Source of the DNA: CAVREM01 sp963728825
GTDB taxonomy: Bacteria; Acidobacteriota; Vicinamibacteria; Vicinamibacterales; CAVVIG01
Length of the DNA: 64,000 nucleotides
Assembly (NCBI GenBank): GCA_963728825.1
Contig: CAVSLA010000003.1
Span: 186,001-250,000, forward strand
Reading direction: 5' to 3'
Below the pieces are notes generated by a model. The model had not been told where the DNA came from, did not search any database, and saw only the letters and a program-made list of their open reading frames with translations. This document shows, one piece after another, positions 42,585-51,136 of the stretch (positions within the stretch are counted from its first letter, which is position 1; every line of letters starts with the position of its first letter). The position numbers and the translations under genes were made by a program.

Positions 42585-45075
42585 ATGACGAACTCTGTCA
42601 CCGTTCTCATCGCAGGCTGGCTGATCGCCCTTGTCGCGCTGTCGCCACAGGTGCAGGCAGCCCGACCGCAGCAGGGTGTATCTTCGGCATCCTCCCAGCA
42701 GGCGCTGCTCAATCGCTACTGTGTCTCCTGCCACAACGAGCGGCTGAAGACCGCTGAACTCGTGTTGAGTGAGGGCGTCGATAGCCCGGGCGCGGACGCG
42801 GCGCGGTGGGAGAAGGTAATCCGCAAGCTGCGCGCCGGCGTCATGCCGCCGCCAGGACTTCCCCGACCCGACGCCGCAGCCTACGCGTCGTTCACATCGG
42901 CACTCGAGCAGGCGCTCGATCGCGCGGCGGCCGCGCAGCCGAACCCGGGACGCAAGGCGCCGTTTCATCGCCTCAACCGCGCGGAGTATCAGAACGCGGT
43001 CCGCGATCTGCTCGGGGTCGACGTCGACGTCTCGGCGCTCCTGCCCGGAGACGATGCGAGCTACGGGTTTGACAACATCGCGGGCGTGCTGCGCATGTCG
43101 CCGACGCTGATGGAACGCTACCTGGGTGCGGCGCAGAAGATCAGCCGCCTCGCCGTGGGCGTGGCACCGCCGATACCGAGCGTTGAGACCGTCCAGCTCC
43201 GCGAGGACCTGCGGCAGGACGACCAGGTGGCCGGGTTGCCGCCGGGCACGCGAGGCGGGACGCTGATTCCCTACACGTTTCCGTTGGATGCGGAGTACGT
43301 GATTCAGGTGCGACTGTCACGCCGCGGCGCGAGCGGCGGCGAGGACATTGACATCCCGCCGTTCGCCGAGACGCACCAGCTCGAGGTCAGCATCGATGGC
43401 GAGCGCCTCGGCCTGTTCACCCTCGAAGGGCTGGCGCAGGGTGGAGGCCGTGGGATGCGCGCGGCCTCGGGATCGCGCAGCACGCTGGACGCCAACTGGA
43501 ATGTGCGCGTGCCGGTCAAGGCTGGACCGCGCCAGGTGGCCGTGACTTTCCTGAGGAAGTCGTCCGCCTCGCCCGAAACCGCGCGACTGCCGTTTCTCCG
43601 TCCATACGCCGGCGCCGGCGGGGACACGCGCGTGCAGCCCTACCTGAGCACGGTCACGATCAGCGGGCCCTATTCGCCGACCGGGCCGGGCCGGACGCCG
43701 AGCCGTGAACGCATCTTCACGTGCTATCCGGCGCAAGCGGCGGACCTGCAGGTCCGCACGAATACGTCCACCGCCTGCGCGCGTACCGATCCTGAAGACT
43801 CTCGCTCGCCGCGCCTATCGTCGTCCCGCCACGGACGACGACGTGGAGCGCCTGATGGCGTTCTACGAGGAAGGGCATGCCGACGCAGGTTTCGATGCCG
43901 GCATCCAGCGAGCGCTCGAGCGGCTGCTCGTCAGCCCGCAGTTTCTGTTCCGGATCGAGCGCGATCCGGCGGGCGTCGCACCGAACGCGTCGTACCGCGT
44001 CGGCGACGTCGAGCTTGCGTCGCGCCTGTCGTTCTTCCTCTGGAGCAGCATCCCGGACGACGAGTTGCTCGTTCTCGCGACCGCGAACAAGCTGGGCCAA
44101 CCGCAGGTACTCGAGGCGCAGGTGCGGCGCATGCTGGCCGACAAGCGATCGCGTGCGCTCATCGAGAACTTCGCCGGCCAGTGGCTGTATCTGAGAAATC
44201 TCGATGGCCTGCAGCCGGACGTCGACCTCTTCCCCGACTTCGACGACACGTTGCGCCAGTCGTTCAGGCAGGAAACCGAGCTGGTGGTGGAGAGCGTGCT
44301 GCGCGAAGATCGGAGCGTCCTCGATCTCCTGAACGCCGATTACACCTTCGTGAACGAGCGGCTGGCGCGACACTACGGCATCCCGAACATCAGAGGCAGC
44401 GATTTCCGCCGCGTCGCGGTGTCCGACGAGAACCGCCGCGGCCTGCTCGGTCAGGGCAGCATTCTGGCGGTGACCGCGTATCCGCATCGTACTTCTCCCG
44501 TGCTGCGCGGCAAGTGGGTGCTCGAGAACCTGCTCGGCACGCCGCCTCCCCCGCCGCCGCCGAACGTGCCGAGCCTGGACGAAAGCGCGCCGTCGACGCG
44601 AGTACCGTCGATGCGCGAGCGGATGGCGCAGCACCGCGCGAACGCCACCTGCGCGAGCTGCCACCAGATGATGGACCCGCCCGGGCTGGCGCTCGAGAAC
44701 TTCGATGCCGTCGGCCGCTGGCGCGATCGAGATCAGGCGTTCGAGCCGATCGACAACTCAGGCGTCCTTCCGGACGGCACGACATTCGAAGGGGCGGCGG
44801 GTCTGCGGCGCGTGCTCCTGGCGCAATCGGATCTGTTCATCTCCACGCTGACCGAGAAGCTCATGACCTACGCGCTCGGCCGCGGCGTGGAGTATTACGA
44901 CATGCCGGCGGTGCGCGCGATCATGCGCGACGCCGCCAGACACGACAACAAGCTCTCGTCGATTGTCCTGGGCATCGTCTCGAGCCAGCCGTTCCAGAAT
45001 CGCAGGGCGGACCTCTCAGGTCCACCAGCAGACCGTAGGGCGGACCTGTTAGGTCCGCCAGGAGACCAACGATGA
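42585..45075 (+). CDS. DUF1587/DUF1592/DUF1588/DUF1585 cytochrome-type protein, one frameshift
   Basis: A large exported protein of about 829 aa after correction. The start is GTG or ATG near 42585 with a signal peptide (TVLIAGWLIALVALSPQVQA). An N-terminal Planctomycete-type cytochrome c site (YCVSCHNERLKTAELVL) lies near residue 45, followed by DUF1587 (PFHRLNRAEYQNAVRDLLGV), a beta domain, DUF1595/1592 (LKTLARRAYRRPATDDDVER; SRLSFFLWSSIPDDELL), DUF1588 (ENRRGLLGQGSILAVTAYPH; second CxxCH in ANATCASCHQMMDPPG) and DUF1585 (SDLFISTLTEKLMTYALGRG). The frame changes near 43788: TACART joins ILKTLARR if one G is removed. The C-terminal tail comes from two REP-like palindromes. It is coupled to DUF1552 by ATGA. 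Confidence 0.85.
43740..43757. repeat. Perfect 18-bp palindrome inside the DUF1592 gene
   Basis: GCGGACCTGCAGGTCCGC is perfectly self-complementary and has the same core as the REP-like elements at 45003-45059 and 50082. It encodes ADLQVRT in a stretch (LQVRTNTST) that looks like an insertion relative to the family, about 30 bases before the frameshift. Confidence 0.75.
45003..45059. repeat. Two REP-like palindromes encoding a protein tail
   Basis: CAGGGCGGACCTCTCAGGTC (start of the element at 45003-45026) and GTAGGGCGGACCTGTTAGGT (start of the element at 45035-45059) are near copies of the 25-bp palindrome. They are translated as the last residues of the DUF1592 protein (RRADLSGPPADRRADLLGPP), upstream of its stop at 45073-45075. 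Confidence 0.88.
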
Positions 45076-46424
45076 GTTTCGTCACGACGAAATCCCTGCC
45101 GCGGCGGACCCTGCTTCGGGGGATGGGCGCAGCGCTGGCTCTCCCGTTTCTGGACGCGATGGTGCCGGCGCTGGTCGGCGCCGAGCCCAAGCCGGCGCGT
45201 CGGCTCGGGTTCGTCTACATGCCGAACGGCGTCGCGAAGAATCACGAGTGGGACCGCTGGACGCCGGCCGGGGTCGGCGCGGCATTCGAGTTCTCGCCGA
45301 TCCTGGCGCCGATGGCGCCGCTGCGCGATCGTCTCGTCGTCATCAGCGGCCTGAGTCAGATGGAAGCGAATGCCGCCGGCGACGGCAACGGCGATCACAC
45401 GCGCGGGACCGCGACGTGGCTGAGCGGCGTCAGGCCCAAGTGGACCGAGGGCGCCGACGTCCAGGCCGCGACCACGGTCGACCAGATTGCGGCGACGCGG
45501 CTCGGCGCCGACACGCCGCTGCCGTCGATCGAAGTCGGCATCGACTCCAACTACCGCATGGGCAGCTGCGAGAACGGCTACAGCTGCGTCTACATGAACA
45601 CCCTTGCCTGGCGGACACCGACCACGCCGCTGCCGGTCGAGAACAACCCGCGCGTGCTGTTCGAACGCCTGTTCGGCGAGGGAGGCACCACCGCACAGCG
45701 TGTGCGGCAGATGCGGAAGAACCGCAGCATTCTCGACTCGGTACTGAGCGAGATCGCCGATCTGCAGCGCACGCTCGGCGCCGGCGACCGCGCCACCGTC
45801 GGCGACTACGTCGAGTCGGTGCGCGAGGTCGAGCGACGCATCCAGCGTGCCGAGTCGCAGAGCGATCAAGGCGCGCTGCCCGATCTCGATCGGCCGCTGG
45901 GCGTGCCCGATCGTTTCGACGAACACGTCCGTCTGATGTTCGACCTCCAACTGCTGGCGTTTCGCGCCGACCTGACCCGCGTCAGCACCTTCATGCTGGG
46001 GCGCGAGGTCAATTCGCGAATCTTCCCGGAGATTGGCATCACCGAGCCGCACCACGGCCTCTCGCACCACGGGAATCGCCAGGAACCCTTCGAGAAGTAC
46101 GCCAAGATCAACACCTACTTCACGCAGCTCGCGGCCGACTTCTTCGAGAAGCTGCGGTCGACGCCGGAAGGCGACGCCAATCTTCTCGACAATTCCTTGT
46201 TCCTGTTCGGCGGCGCGCTTGGCAACGGCAACGAGCACGCGCATCACGATCTCCCGGTCGTCGTGCTGGGCGGCGGCGACCGGCTCAAAGGCGGCCGTCA
46301 CCTCGTCGTGCCGCCTCGGACGCCGATGACGAACCTGCTCCTGTCGCTGCTCGACAAGATCGACCATCCGCTGGACAACCTCGGCGACAGCACCGGCACC
46401 TTGAATCTGCTCGCAGGAGTGTGA
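45072..46424 (+). CDS. DUF1552 domain protein
   Basis: A 450-aa protein with a twin-arginine-like leader (SLPRRTLLRGMGAALALPFL), so probably exported folded. It is full length for DUF1552: ARRLGFVYMPNGVAKNHEWD near residue 43, DRLVVISGLSQMEANAAGDG near 85, HTRGTATWLSG near 110, and a C-terminal metal-rich region (GITEPHHGLSHHGNRQEP near 320, FLFGGALGNGNEHAHHDLPV near 375) in which many His residues resemble the sulfatase/alkaline-phosphatase-type fold of DUF1501 relatives. DUF1592-DUF1552 pairs are a standing gene pair in Acidobacteria, Planctomycetes and Verrucomicrobia. The role is unproven. The start overlaps the DUF1592 stop, and the stop touches the ankyrin ATG. Confidence 0.92.
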   Translation: MSFVTTKSLPRRTLLRGMGAALALPFLDAMVPALVGAEPKPARRLGFVYMPNGVAKNHEWDRWTPAGVGAAFEFSPILAPMAPLRDRLVVISGLSQMEANAAGDGNGDHTRGTATWLSGVRPKWTEGADVQAATTVDQIAATRLGADTPLPSIEVGIDSNYRMGSCENGYSCVYMNTLAWRTPTTPLPVENNPRVLFERLFGEGGTTAQRVRQMRKNRSILDSVLSEIADLQRTLGAGDRATVGDYVESVREVERRIQRAESQSDQGALPDLDRPLGVPDRFDEHVRLMFDLQLLAFRADLTRVSTFMLGREVNSRIFPEIGITEPHHGLSHHGNRQEPFEKYAKINTYFTQLAADFFEKLRSTPEGDANLLDNSLFLFGGALGNGNEHAHHDLPVVVLGGGDRLKGGRHLVVPPRTPMTNLLLSLLDKIDHPLDNLGDSTGTLNLLAGV

Positions 46425-47854
46425 TGCGCCGCTGCTGTTCGTTCTTGACCGCGCTTCTCCTGACGACGCCGCTGACGGCGTCTGCCGCGGACGCGCGTCT
46501 CTCCGACCTCATCCGCACCGCCGACTTGACCGCGATCCGCGCCGCGCTGCCAGGCGCCGACGTCAACGGCGCGGACGCCGACGGCTCGACGCCGCTGCAC
46601 TGGGCCGTCCAGCGCGACGACGAGAGGATCGTGGAGCTGCTGATCCGGGCGGGCGCGAACGTCACGGCCGCCAACCGCTACCAGGTGACGCCACTCACCG
46701 TCGCGTGCACCAATGGCAACGCGACCATCGTCAGTCTCCTCCTCCAGGCCGGCGCCGACCCGAATGCTGCCGCCGCCGACGGCGAGACGGCGCTGATGAC
46801 CGCAGCGCGGACGGGCAAGGTGGATGTGGTCGGCGCGCTCATTGCACGAGGCGCGAACGTCAACGCCAAGGAAGGCTGGCGCGGGCAGACTGCTCTGATG
46901 TGGGCGGCGATCGAGAATAATGCCGCCGCAGCGCAGGCGCTCATCGAAGGCGGCGCCGACCTCGCCGCCCGCTCGCAGGGCGGCTTCACCGCACTCCTCT
47001 TCGCGTCACGCGGCGGTCATGTCGACACCGCGCGCGTCCTGGTCGCCGCCGGCGCGAAGGTCGACGAGAAGCTGCCGGACGGCACCAGCCCGCTGGTGCT
47101 TGCGACGATCAACGCTCACTACGAGCTTGCGTCCTGGCTGCTCGACCACGGCGCCGATGCCAATGCCGCCGAGCAGGGCTGGACGGCGCTTCATCAGCTG
47201 GCGTGGACGCGCCGACCGAACAAGGGTTTCGCGAACCCGGGTCCGGTGTCGACCGGGTCGATCGACAGCCTCGAGCTCGTCGAGATCCTCGTGAAGCACG
47301 GCGCCGACGTCAACGCGCGTCAGACGAAAGAGCCGCGCGACGGCTACCGCAACATGCTCGATCGGACCGGCGCCACGCCGTTCCTGCTCGCCGCCAAATC
47401 GGCAGACGTCGACCTGATGCGGGCGCTCCTGGCGCAGGGCGCCGACCCGCTGCTGCCGACGAAGGACAACAGCACGCCGCTGATGGTCGCCGCCGGCGTT
47501 GGGATCTGGAACGTGGGCGAAAACCCCGGCACCAACGACGAGGCGCTCGAGGCGGTGAAGCTGATTTTTGGGCTGGGCGGGGTCGTCACCGCAGCGAACG
47601 ACAACGGCTACACGGCGCTCCACGGCGCCGCGCACCGCGGCGCCAACGACCTCGTCACCTGGCTCGTCGAGAAGGGGGCAAGTCTCGATGCAAAGCTGAC
47701 CAAGCCAGGAGGCGGTTCCGAAGGAACCGGCGGATGGCGGGCCGGCTGGACGCCACTGACCATCGCCGAGGGTGTCTTCTACGCCGCCGCCTTCAAGGCG
47801 CATCCTGAGACCGCGGCTCTCCTTCGACAGCTCATGAAAGCGCCGTCTCCGTAG
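46424..47854 (+). CDS. Exported ankyrin-repeat protein
   Basis: A 476-aa protein with a signal peptide (SFLTALLLTTPLTASAAD) followed by about ten ankyrin repeats over nearly the whole length, for example DGSTPLHWAVQRDDERIVEL, GETALMTAARTGKVDVVGAL, GQTALMWAAIENNAAAAQAL, GFTALLFASRGGHVDTARVL and NGYTALHGAAHRGANDLVTW. An interrupted section (WTRRPNKGFANPGPVSTGSI) lies near residue 265. The ATG overlaps the DUF1552 stop (TGATG), so the three genes form one operon. Ankyrin proteins in this position are known companions of DUF1592/DUF1552 genes; an assembly or binding role in the periplasm is inferred. Confidence 0.93.
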   Translation: MRRCCSFLTALLLTTPLTASAADARLSDLIRTADLTAIRAALPGADVNGADADGSTPLHWAVQRDDERIVELLIRAGANVTAANRYQVTPLTVACTNGNATIVSLLLQAGADPNAAAADGETALMTAARTGKVDVVGALIARGANVNAKEGWRGQTALMWAAIENNAAAAQALIEGGADLAARSQGGFTALLFASRGGHVDTARVLVAAGAKVDEKLPDGTSPLVLATINAHYELASWLLDHGADANAAEQGWTALHQLAWTRRPNKGFANPGPVSTGSIDSLELVEILVKHGADVNARQTKEPRDGYRNMLDRTGATPFLLAAKSADVDLMRALLAQGADPLLPTKDNSTPLMVAAGVGIWNVGENPGTNDEALEAVKLIFGLGGVVTAANDNGYTALHGAAHRGANDLVTWLVEKGASLDAKLTKPGGGSEGTGGWRAGWTPLTIAEGVFYAAAFKAHPETAALLRQLMKAPSP

Positions 47855-47867
47855 CCCGTCGTGTGCG

Positions 47868-49490
47868 CTACGTCCACTCTTTGCGGCGAATCCAAATCCC
47901 GTCCGCCGCTCGAATGGCCAGCGCACCGATGGTCGACGTCGGGTTCACGCCGGCCGACGTCGTAAACGAGCTGCCATCGACGACGAACAGATTGGGAACG
48001 TCGTGGGCCTGATGCCACGCGTCGACGACGGAGGTCTTCGGGTCGCTGCCCATGCGCGCGGTGCCCATGTAGTGCGCAAAGTTCATCACCCTGCCTGAAT
48101 CAAGGACGCGCGACGCGCCGGCTGCCTCGAGGACCTGTCGCGCAGCGGCGGCGCCATGGGCGAGCATCTGGACCGTGTTGTCGCCCGCCCGGTACGTGAC
48201 GCGCGGCGCTGGTATGGCGTTCGAGTCCTTCGAGTCGGCATCGAGCTCGACACGGTTCACGTCCTCGGGGAGATCCTCGGCCATCACCGCAATCCCCACG
48301 CTGTGGCCGAACCGCCGCGCCATCTCCTCGTGATGCCCACGTCCCCAGGGCACCGGCTCGCTGTCGCCCCACGCAACGCTGGCCGGTCCAAACGGGCGGT
48401 AGACCATCAGCGAGTAGCCCCGCACGAAGCCGCGTCCCCGATCGGTCTCGTAGAACTGCTGGCTGAAAAAGGGATTGCCGGTGAATGTTTCCGTCTCGAA
48501 CGGCTCATCGAAGATGCCTTCGACGTAGCGGCTCGGATGGTTCATGAAATGTTTGCCGACGTTGCCGGTCGAATTTGCCAGCCCGTCGGGAAACCGCTTC
48601 GATTTCGAGGCGAGCAACAGCCGCGGCGTGCCGATGCCGTTGCAGCACACGACGACGACCCGCGCGCGCTGCTGCTGCAGATTGCCGCGGCGGTCGAAGT
48701 ACAGGACGCCGCTCACGCGGCCGTCGTCACCGACGGTGATCTCCCGGACCCGCGCCCAGGTCGTCAGCCTCGCACCCGCCTTCAGCGCTTTCGGCCAGTA
48801 GACGACGTCGGCCGACGCTTTGGCCTGGAGCGGGCAGCCGAAGTTACAGCGGCCGCGATTGTCGCAGCCGATGCGCCCGTCGTAATTGCGCGAAATGATC
48901 GCGTTGTCGGACGGCCACCAGTGCCACCCGAGCTTCTCGAAGCCGCGCACCAGCGCCTCGCCCGACCGGCCGAGTGGCAGGGGTGGGGTGGGGCGCGGCG
49001 CCCTGAGGGGATTGGCCGGGTCGCCGGCGATGCCCGACACGCCGATCATCCTATCGTTGATGTCGTAGAAGGGTTCGAGGTCCGTATACGAGATCGGCCA
49101 GTCGTCGGCCACGGCATCGAGGCGGCGGACAGCGAAGTCGGACGGATGGAACCGCGGGAAATGTCCTTCCCAATGCACCGTGCTGCCGCCCACACCATTC
49201 CACATGACGATGTAGGTGGGGCCGGTGCCGGCGGTTGTCACCGGGTAGTCCTCACGGCGCTTGCGGTCGTTCGGGAACAGGGCGTAGCGGCCGCGTTTCA
49301 GCGACGCCTCGAAGTCATGACGCTCGGAGGCGAAGTCGCCCGGGCGCAGCCAGTCCCCCTGCTCGAGGCACAGCACCGACGCGCCCTGCGAGGCAAGGCG
49401 CCAGGTCAGCGCCGCGCCGGCCGCGCCGGATCCGATCACGACGACGTCGACGCGGTCTCGCGCTGCCTGCGGGGTCGCCTGCAGGCTCAT
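47868..49490 (-). CDS. GMC family FAD-dependent oxidoreductase
   Basis: A 540-aa flavoenzyme. The FAD-binding loop VVVIGSGAAGAALTWRLASQ is near residue 15, with the GMC signature GPTYIVMWNGVGGSTVHWEG near 95, a cysteine-bearing CNNRGRCNFGCPLQAKAS segment near 210, and the C-terminal block NFAHYMGTARMGSDP (active-site His) plus VDGSSFTTSAGVNPTSTIGA near 500. It belongs to the gluconate/fructose dehydrogenase-like large subunits. Its ATG overlaps the stop of the subunit-3-like gene. The small subunit carries the export signal, so the pair is probably transported together and passes electrons to a cytochrome. Substrate unknown, likely a sugar or alcohol. Confidence 0.94.
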   Translation of the reverse strand: MSLQATPQAARDRVDVVVIGSGAAGAALTWRLASQGASVLCLEQGDWLRPGDFASERHDFEASLKRGRYALFPNDRKRREDYPVTTAGTGPTYIVMWNGVGGSTVHWEGHFPRFHPSDFAVRRLDAVADDWPISYTDLEPFYDINDRMIGVSGIAGDPANPLRAPRPTPPLPLGRSGEALVRGFEKLGWHWWPSDNAIISRNYDGRIGCDNRGRCNFGCPLQAKASADVVYWPKALKAGARLTTWARVREITVGDDGRVSGVLYFDRRGNLQQQRARVVVVCCNGIGTPRLLLASKSKRFPDGLANSTGNVGKHFMNHPSRYVEGIFDEPFETETFTGNPFFSQQFYETDRGRGFVRGYSLMVYRPFGPASVAWGDSEPVPWGRGHHEEMARRFGHSVGIAVMAEDLPEDVNRVELDADSKDSNAIPAPRVTYRAGDNTVQMLAHGAAAARQVLEAAGASRVLDSGRVMNFAHYMGTARMGSDPKTSVVDAWHQAHDVPNLFVVDGSSFTTSAGVNPTSTIGALAIRAADGIWIRRKEWT

Positions 49491-50056
49491 GACTTGATCT
49501 CGCGGTAGAGCGGCGCCATCTTGCGCACGCGTGCCAGCTGCTGTTCGTCGAAGGTTTCGACGGCCGCGCTGCGTCGACGGCCCGCGCGGAAGTTGTACCC
49601 GATCAGGCTCATCACTCGCGGCTGCGTGTAATAGGCCTCATAGACCAGATCGCGCAGCGCCAAGAAGAACCCGGCCGGCGAATCGGTCTTCTCGACGTGG
49701 GCGATGACCTCGACCTGGAGATCGGCCATCAGCATGTCGAAGCGCGCCGCATGCGTCGCACCGGAGTGCGCGTCGAGCGCGCGGAGGCCCTCCAGAAACA
49801 GCGCGCCCAGCTTGGCGTCCTGGCTGGCAATCCGCTCGATATAGGCCACTGTCCCGACGGCGGATGCCGCCGGCATCCGATCCTGTGCCGGAATGATGAC
49901 GTCCGCCGCCGCGCGGAGCGTCCGCCGTTCGGCGGTCTGGAGGCGCGCCCACGGCTGGGCGATCGCGTCGAGCGGTTTGAGCTGAATCAGCTGCGAGACG
50001 ACGGCGAGCCGGATCGAGCCGCCGACAAAGCGCCGGCGGCTCACCTTTTTTGGCAT
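49487..50056 (-). CDS. Gluconate 2-dehydrogenase subunit 3 family protein
   Basis: A 189-aa protein from ATG 50056 (an upstream in-frame start at 50167 would add an Arg-rich run out of a neighbour's antisense). A twin-arginine leader (VSRRRFVGGSIRLAVVSQL) is followed by the subunit 3 domain: LQTAERRTLRAAADVIIPAQ near residue 45 and LRDLVYEAYYTQPRVMSLIG near 145, and a tail typical of the family. It is the small partner of the GMC oxidoreductase and overlaps that gene by 4 bases. It should help maturation and export of the complex. Confidence 0.9.
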   Translation of the reverse strand: MPKKVSRRRFVGGSIRLAVVSQLIQLKPLDAIAQPWARLQTAERRTLRAAADVIIPAQDRMPAASAVGTVAYIERIASQDAKLGALFLEGLRALDAHSGATHAARFDMLMADLQVEVIAHVEKTDSPAGFFLALRDLVYEAYYTQPRVMSLIGYNFRAGRRRSAAVETFDEQQLARVRKMAPLYREIKS

Positions 50057-50081
50057 CGTAAGGGTTGGCGGACCTACGCTT

Positions 50082-50106
50082 GGCGGACTTGAGAGGTCCG
50101 CCTTAC
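50082..50106. repeat. REP-like palindrome in reverse orientation
   Basis: Read on the minus strand this is GTAAGGCGGACCTCTCAAGT (first 20 of 25 bases), a variant of the same palindrome. Its outer TAA is the stop codon of the reverse alpha/beta hydrolase gene (50103-50105), so the element starts inside that stop. Confidence 0.8.
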
Positions 50107-50999
50107 TTCTTGAGGGTTTCCTCGAACCACGCCACCAACGCGGCCTGCGCCTTCTCCGCATCGGCATCGCGGAAGCCGTGACCCGCCCCGGGCACTGTGA
50201 TGAACTTCGACGTGATCCTGGCCTCCTGCATTGCCGCGTACATCTTCTCGCTGTGACTGATGTTCACGGTCGTGTCCTTGTCGCCGTGGATGAGCAGCGT
50301 CGGCGGATCGTCCGGGGTGACGAACAGGATCGGCGAGATGTCCGCGGCTTTCTCCTTCTCGAAATTCAGTGCCGGGAATCGCTGTTCCGGCGTCGCCAGC
50401 ATCGGGCCGCGCGCCATCGTGCGGAGGTCGACCGGCGGAAAATACGCGACCACCGACTGGACGCGATTGCTTTCGCGCATGAAGGGCTCCTCAGCCGACG
50501 GATCGCCGGCGTCGGACGCCATCCCGAGCACGAGCGACAGATGCCCGCCGGCGCTTCCGCCATGGACGCCGAGGCGGTTCGGATCGACCCCCCACTGCTT
50601 CGCATTGTGGCGGACGAACCGCACGGCCCGCCGGACGTCCGACACCGCGTCAGGCACCTGATAGCGCGGGCTGCTGCCATGTCGCACGACCACCACCGTA
50701 AAGCCTTTGTCGAGCAGGAACTGGAAACGGGTGGCCGTCTGCTGGGGTGGCGTCCAGCGCGACACCCACCCACCGCTCACCATGTACAGAATGGCTGCAC
50801 CGTTGGCGTTCGTCTTCGGCTTCAGGACGTCGAGCGTCATCGCCATGCCGTCCTTGTGGCCGTACACGAGGTCGGGAACAATCTCGACTTCGGCGGCCGA
50901 CGCCACGCTGACGAACACTCCCGAGACCGCGAGCGCCGCGACGCCTGTCATCACCGCGCGACGGACACCACGAATCAGCCCTTTGGTATCAGTCCTCAT
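50103..50999 (-). CDS. Exported alpha/beta hydrolase (esterase/peptidase S9-like)
   Basis: A 298-aa exported enzyme. ATG 50999 is chosen because GGAGG lies 6 bases upstream; a signal peptide follows (VRRAVMTGVAALAVSGVFVS). The catalytic triad is visible: nucleophile serine in LGVHGGSAGGHLSLVLGMAS near residue 145, Asp in LLIHGDKDTTVNISHSEKMY near 240, and His in VPGAGHGFRDADAEKAQ near 270. The oxyanion region is YMVSGGWVSRW. It resembles the BD-FAE/acetylxylan-esterase-like carboxylesterases. It lies upstream of the GMC pair on the same strand and could release substrate for it. Confidence 0.9.
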   Translation of the reverse strand: MRTDTKGLIRGVRRAVMTGVAALAVSGVFVSVASAAEVEIVPDLVYGHKDGMAMTLDVLKPKTNANGAAILYMVSGGWVSRWTPPQQTATRFQFLLDKGFTVVVVRHGSSPRYQVPDAVSDVRRAVRFVRHNAKQWGVDPNRLGVHGGSAGGHLSLVLGMASDAGDPSAEEPFMRESNRVQSVVAYFPPVDLRTMARGPMLATPEQRFPALNFEKEKAADISPILFVTPDDPPTLLIHGDKDTTVNISHSEKMYAAMQEARITSKFITVPGAGHGFRDADAEKAQAALVAWFEETLKK

Positions 51000-51075
51000 T
51001 CCCATCCTCCTCGATTACTATCTACGCCAGCGCAGGGTGGATTGTATCCTGTCGGGGGACCGGCTTCGCGGCTCT

Positions 51076-51117
51076 GGGCTTTAGCCTAAAGCCCAGGCCT
51101 GAAGCCTCACAACTCAA
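51076..51117. repeat. Degenerate period-7 array
   Basis: Units TTAGCCT, AAAGCCC, AGGCCTG, AAGCCTC, ACAACTC, AAGCTTT keep 7-bp spacing (NNAGCCT-like) directly before the leader of the serine hydrolase gene. Three similar units (about 52412-52434) follow the same gene's stop. Weaker than the other arrays. Confidence 0.45.
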
Positions 51118-51136
51118 GCTTTGAAGAGAGGCTCCA

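Noticed and set aside
45248..46423. Long N-terminal extension of the ankyrin protein
   Set aside because: It overlaps the well-conserved DUF1552 gene in another frame and is Arg-rich noise. The signal peptide at 46424 marks the true start.
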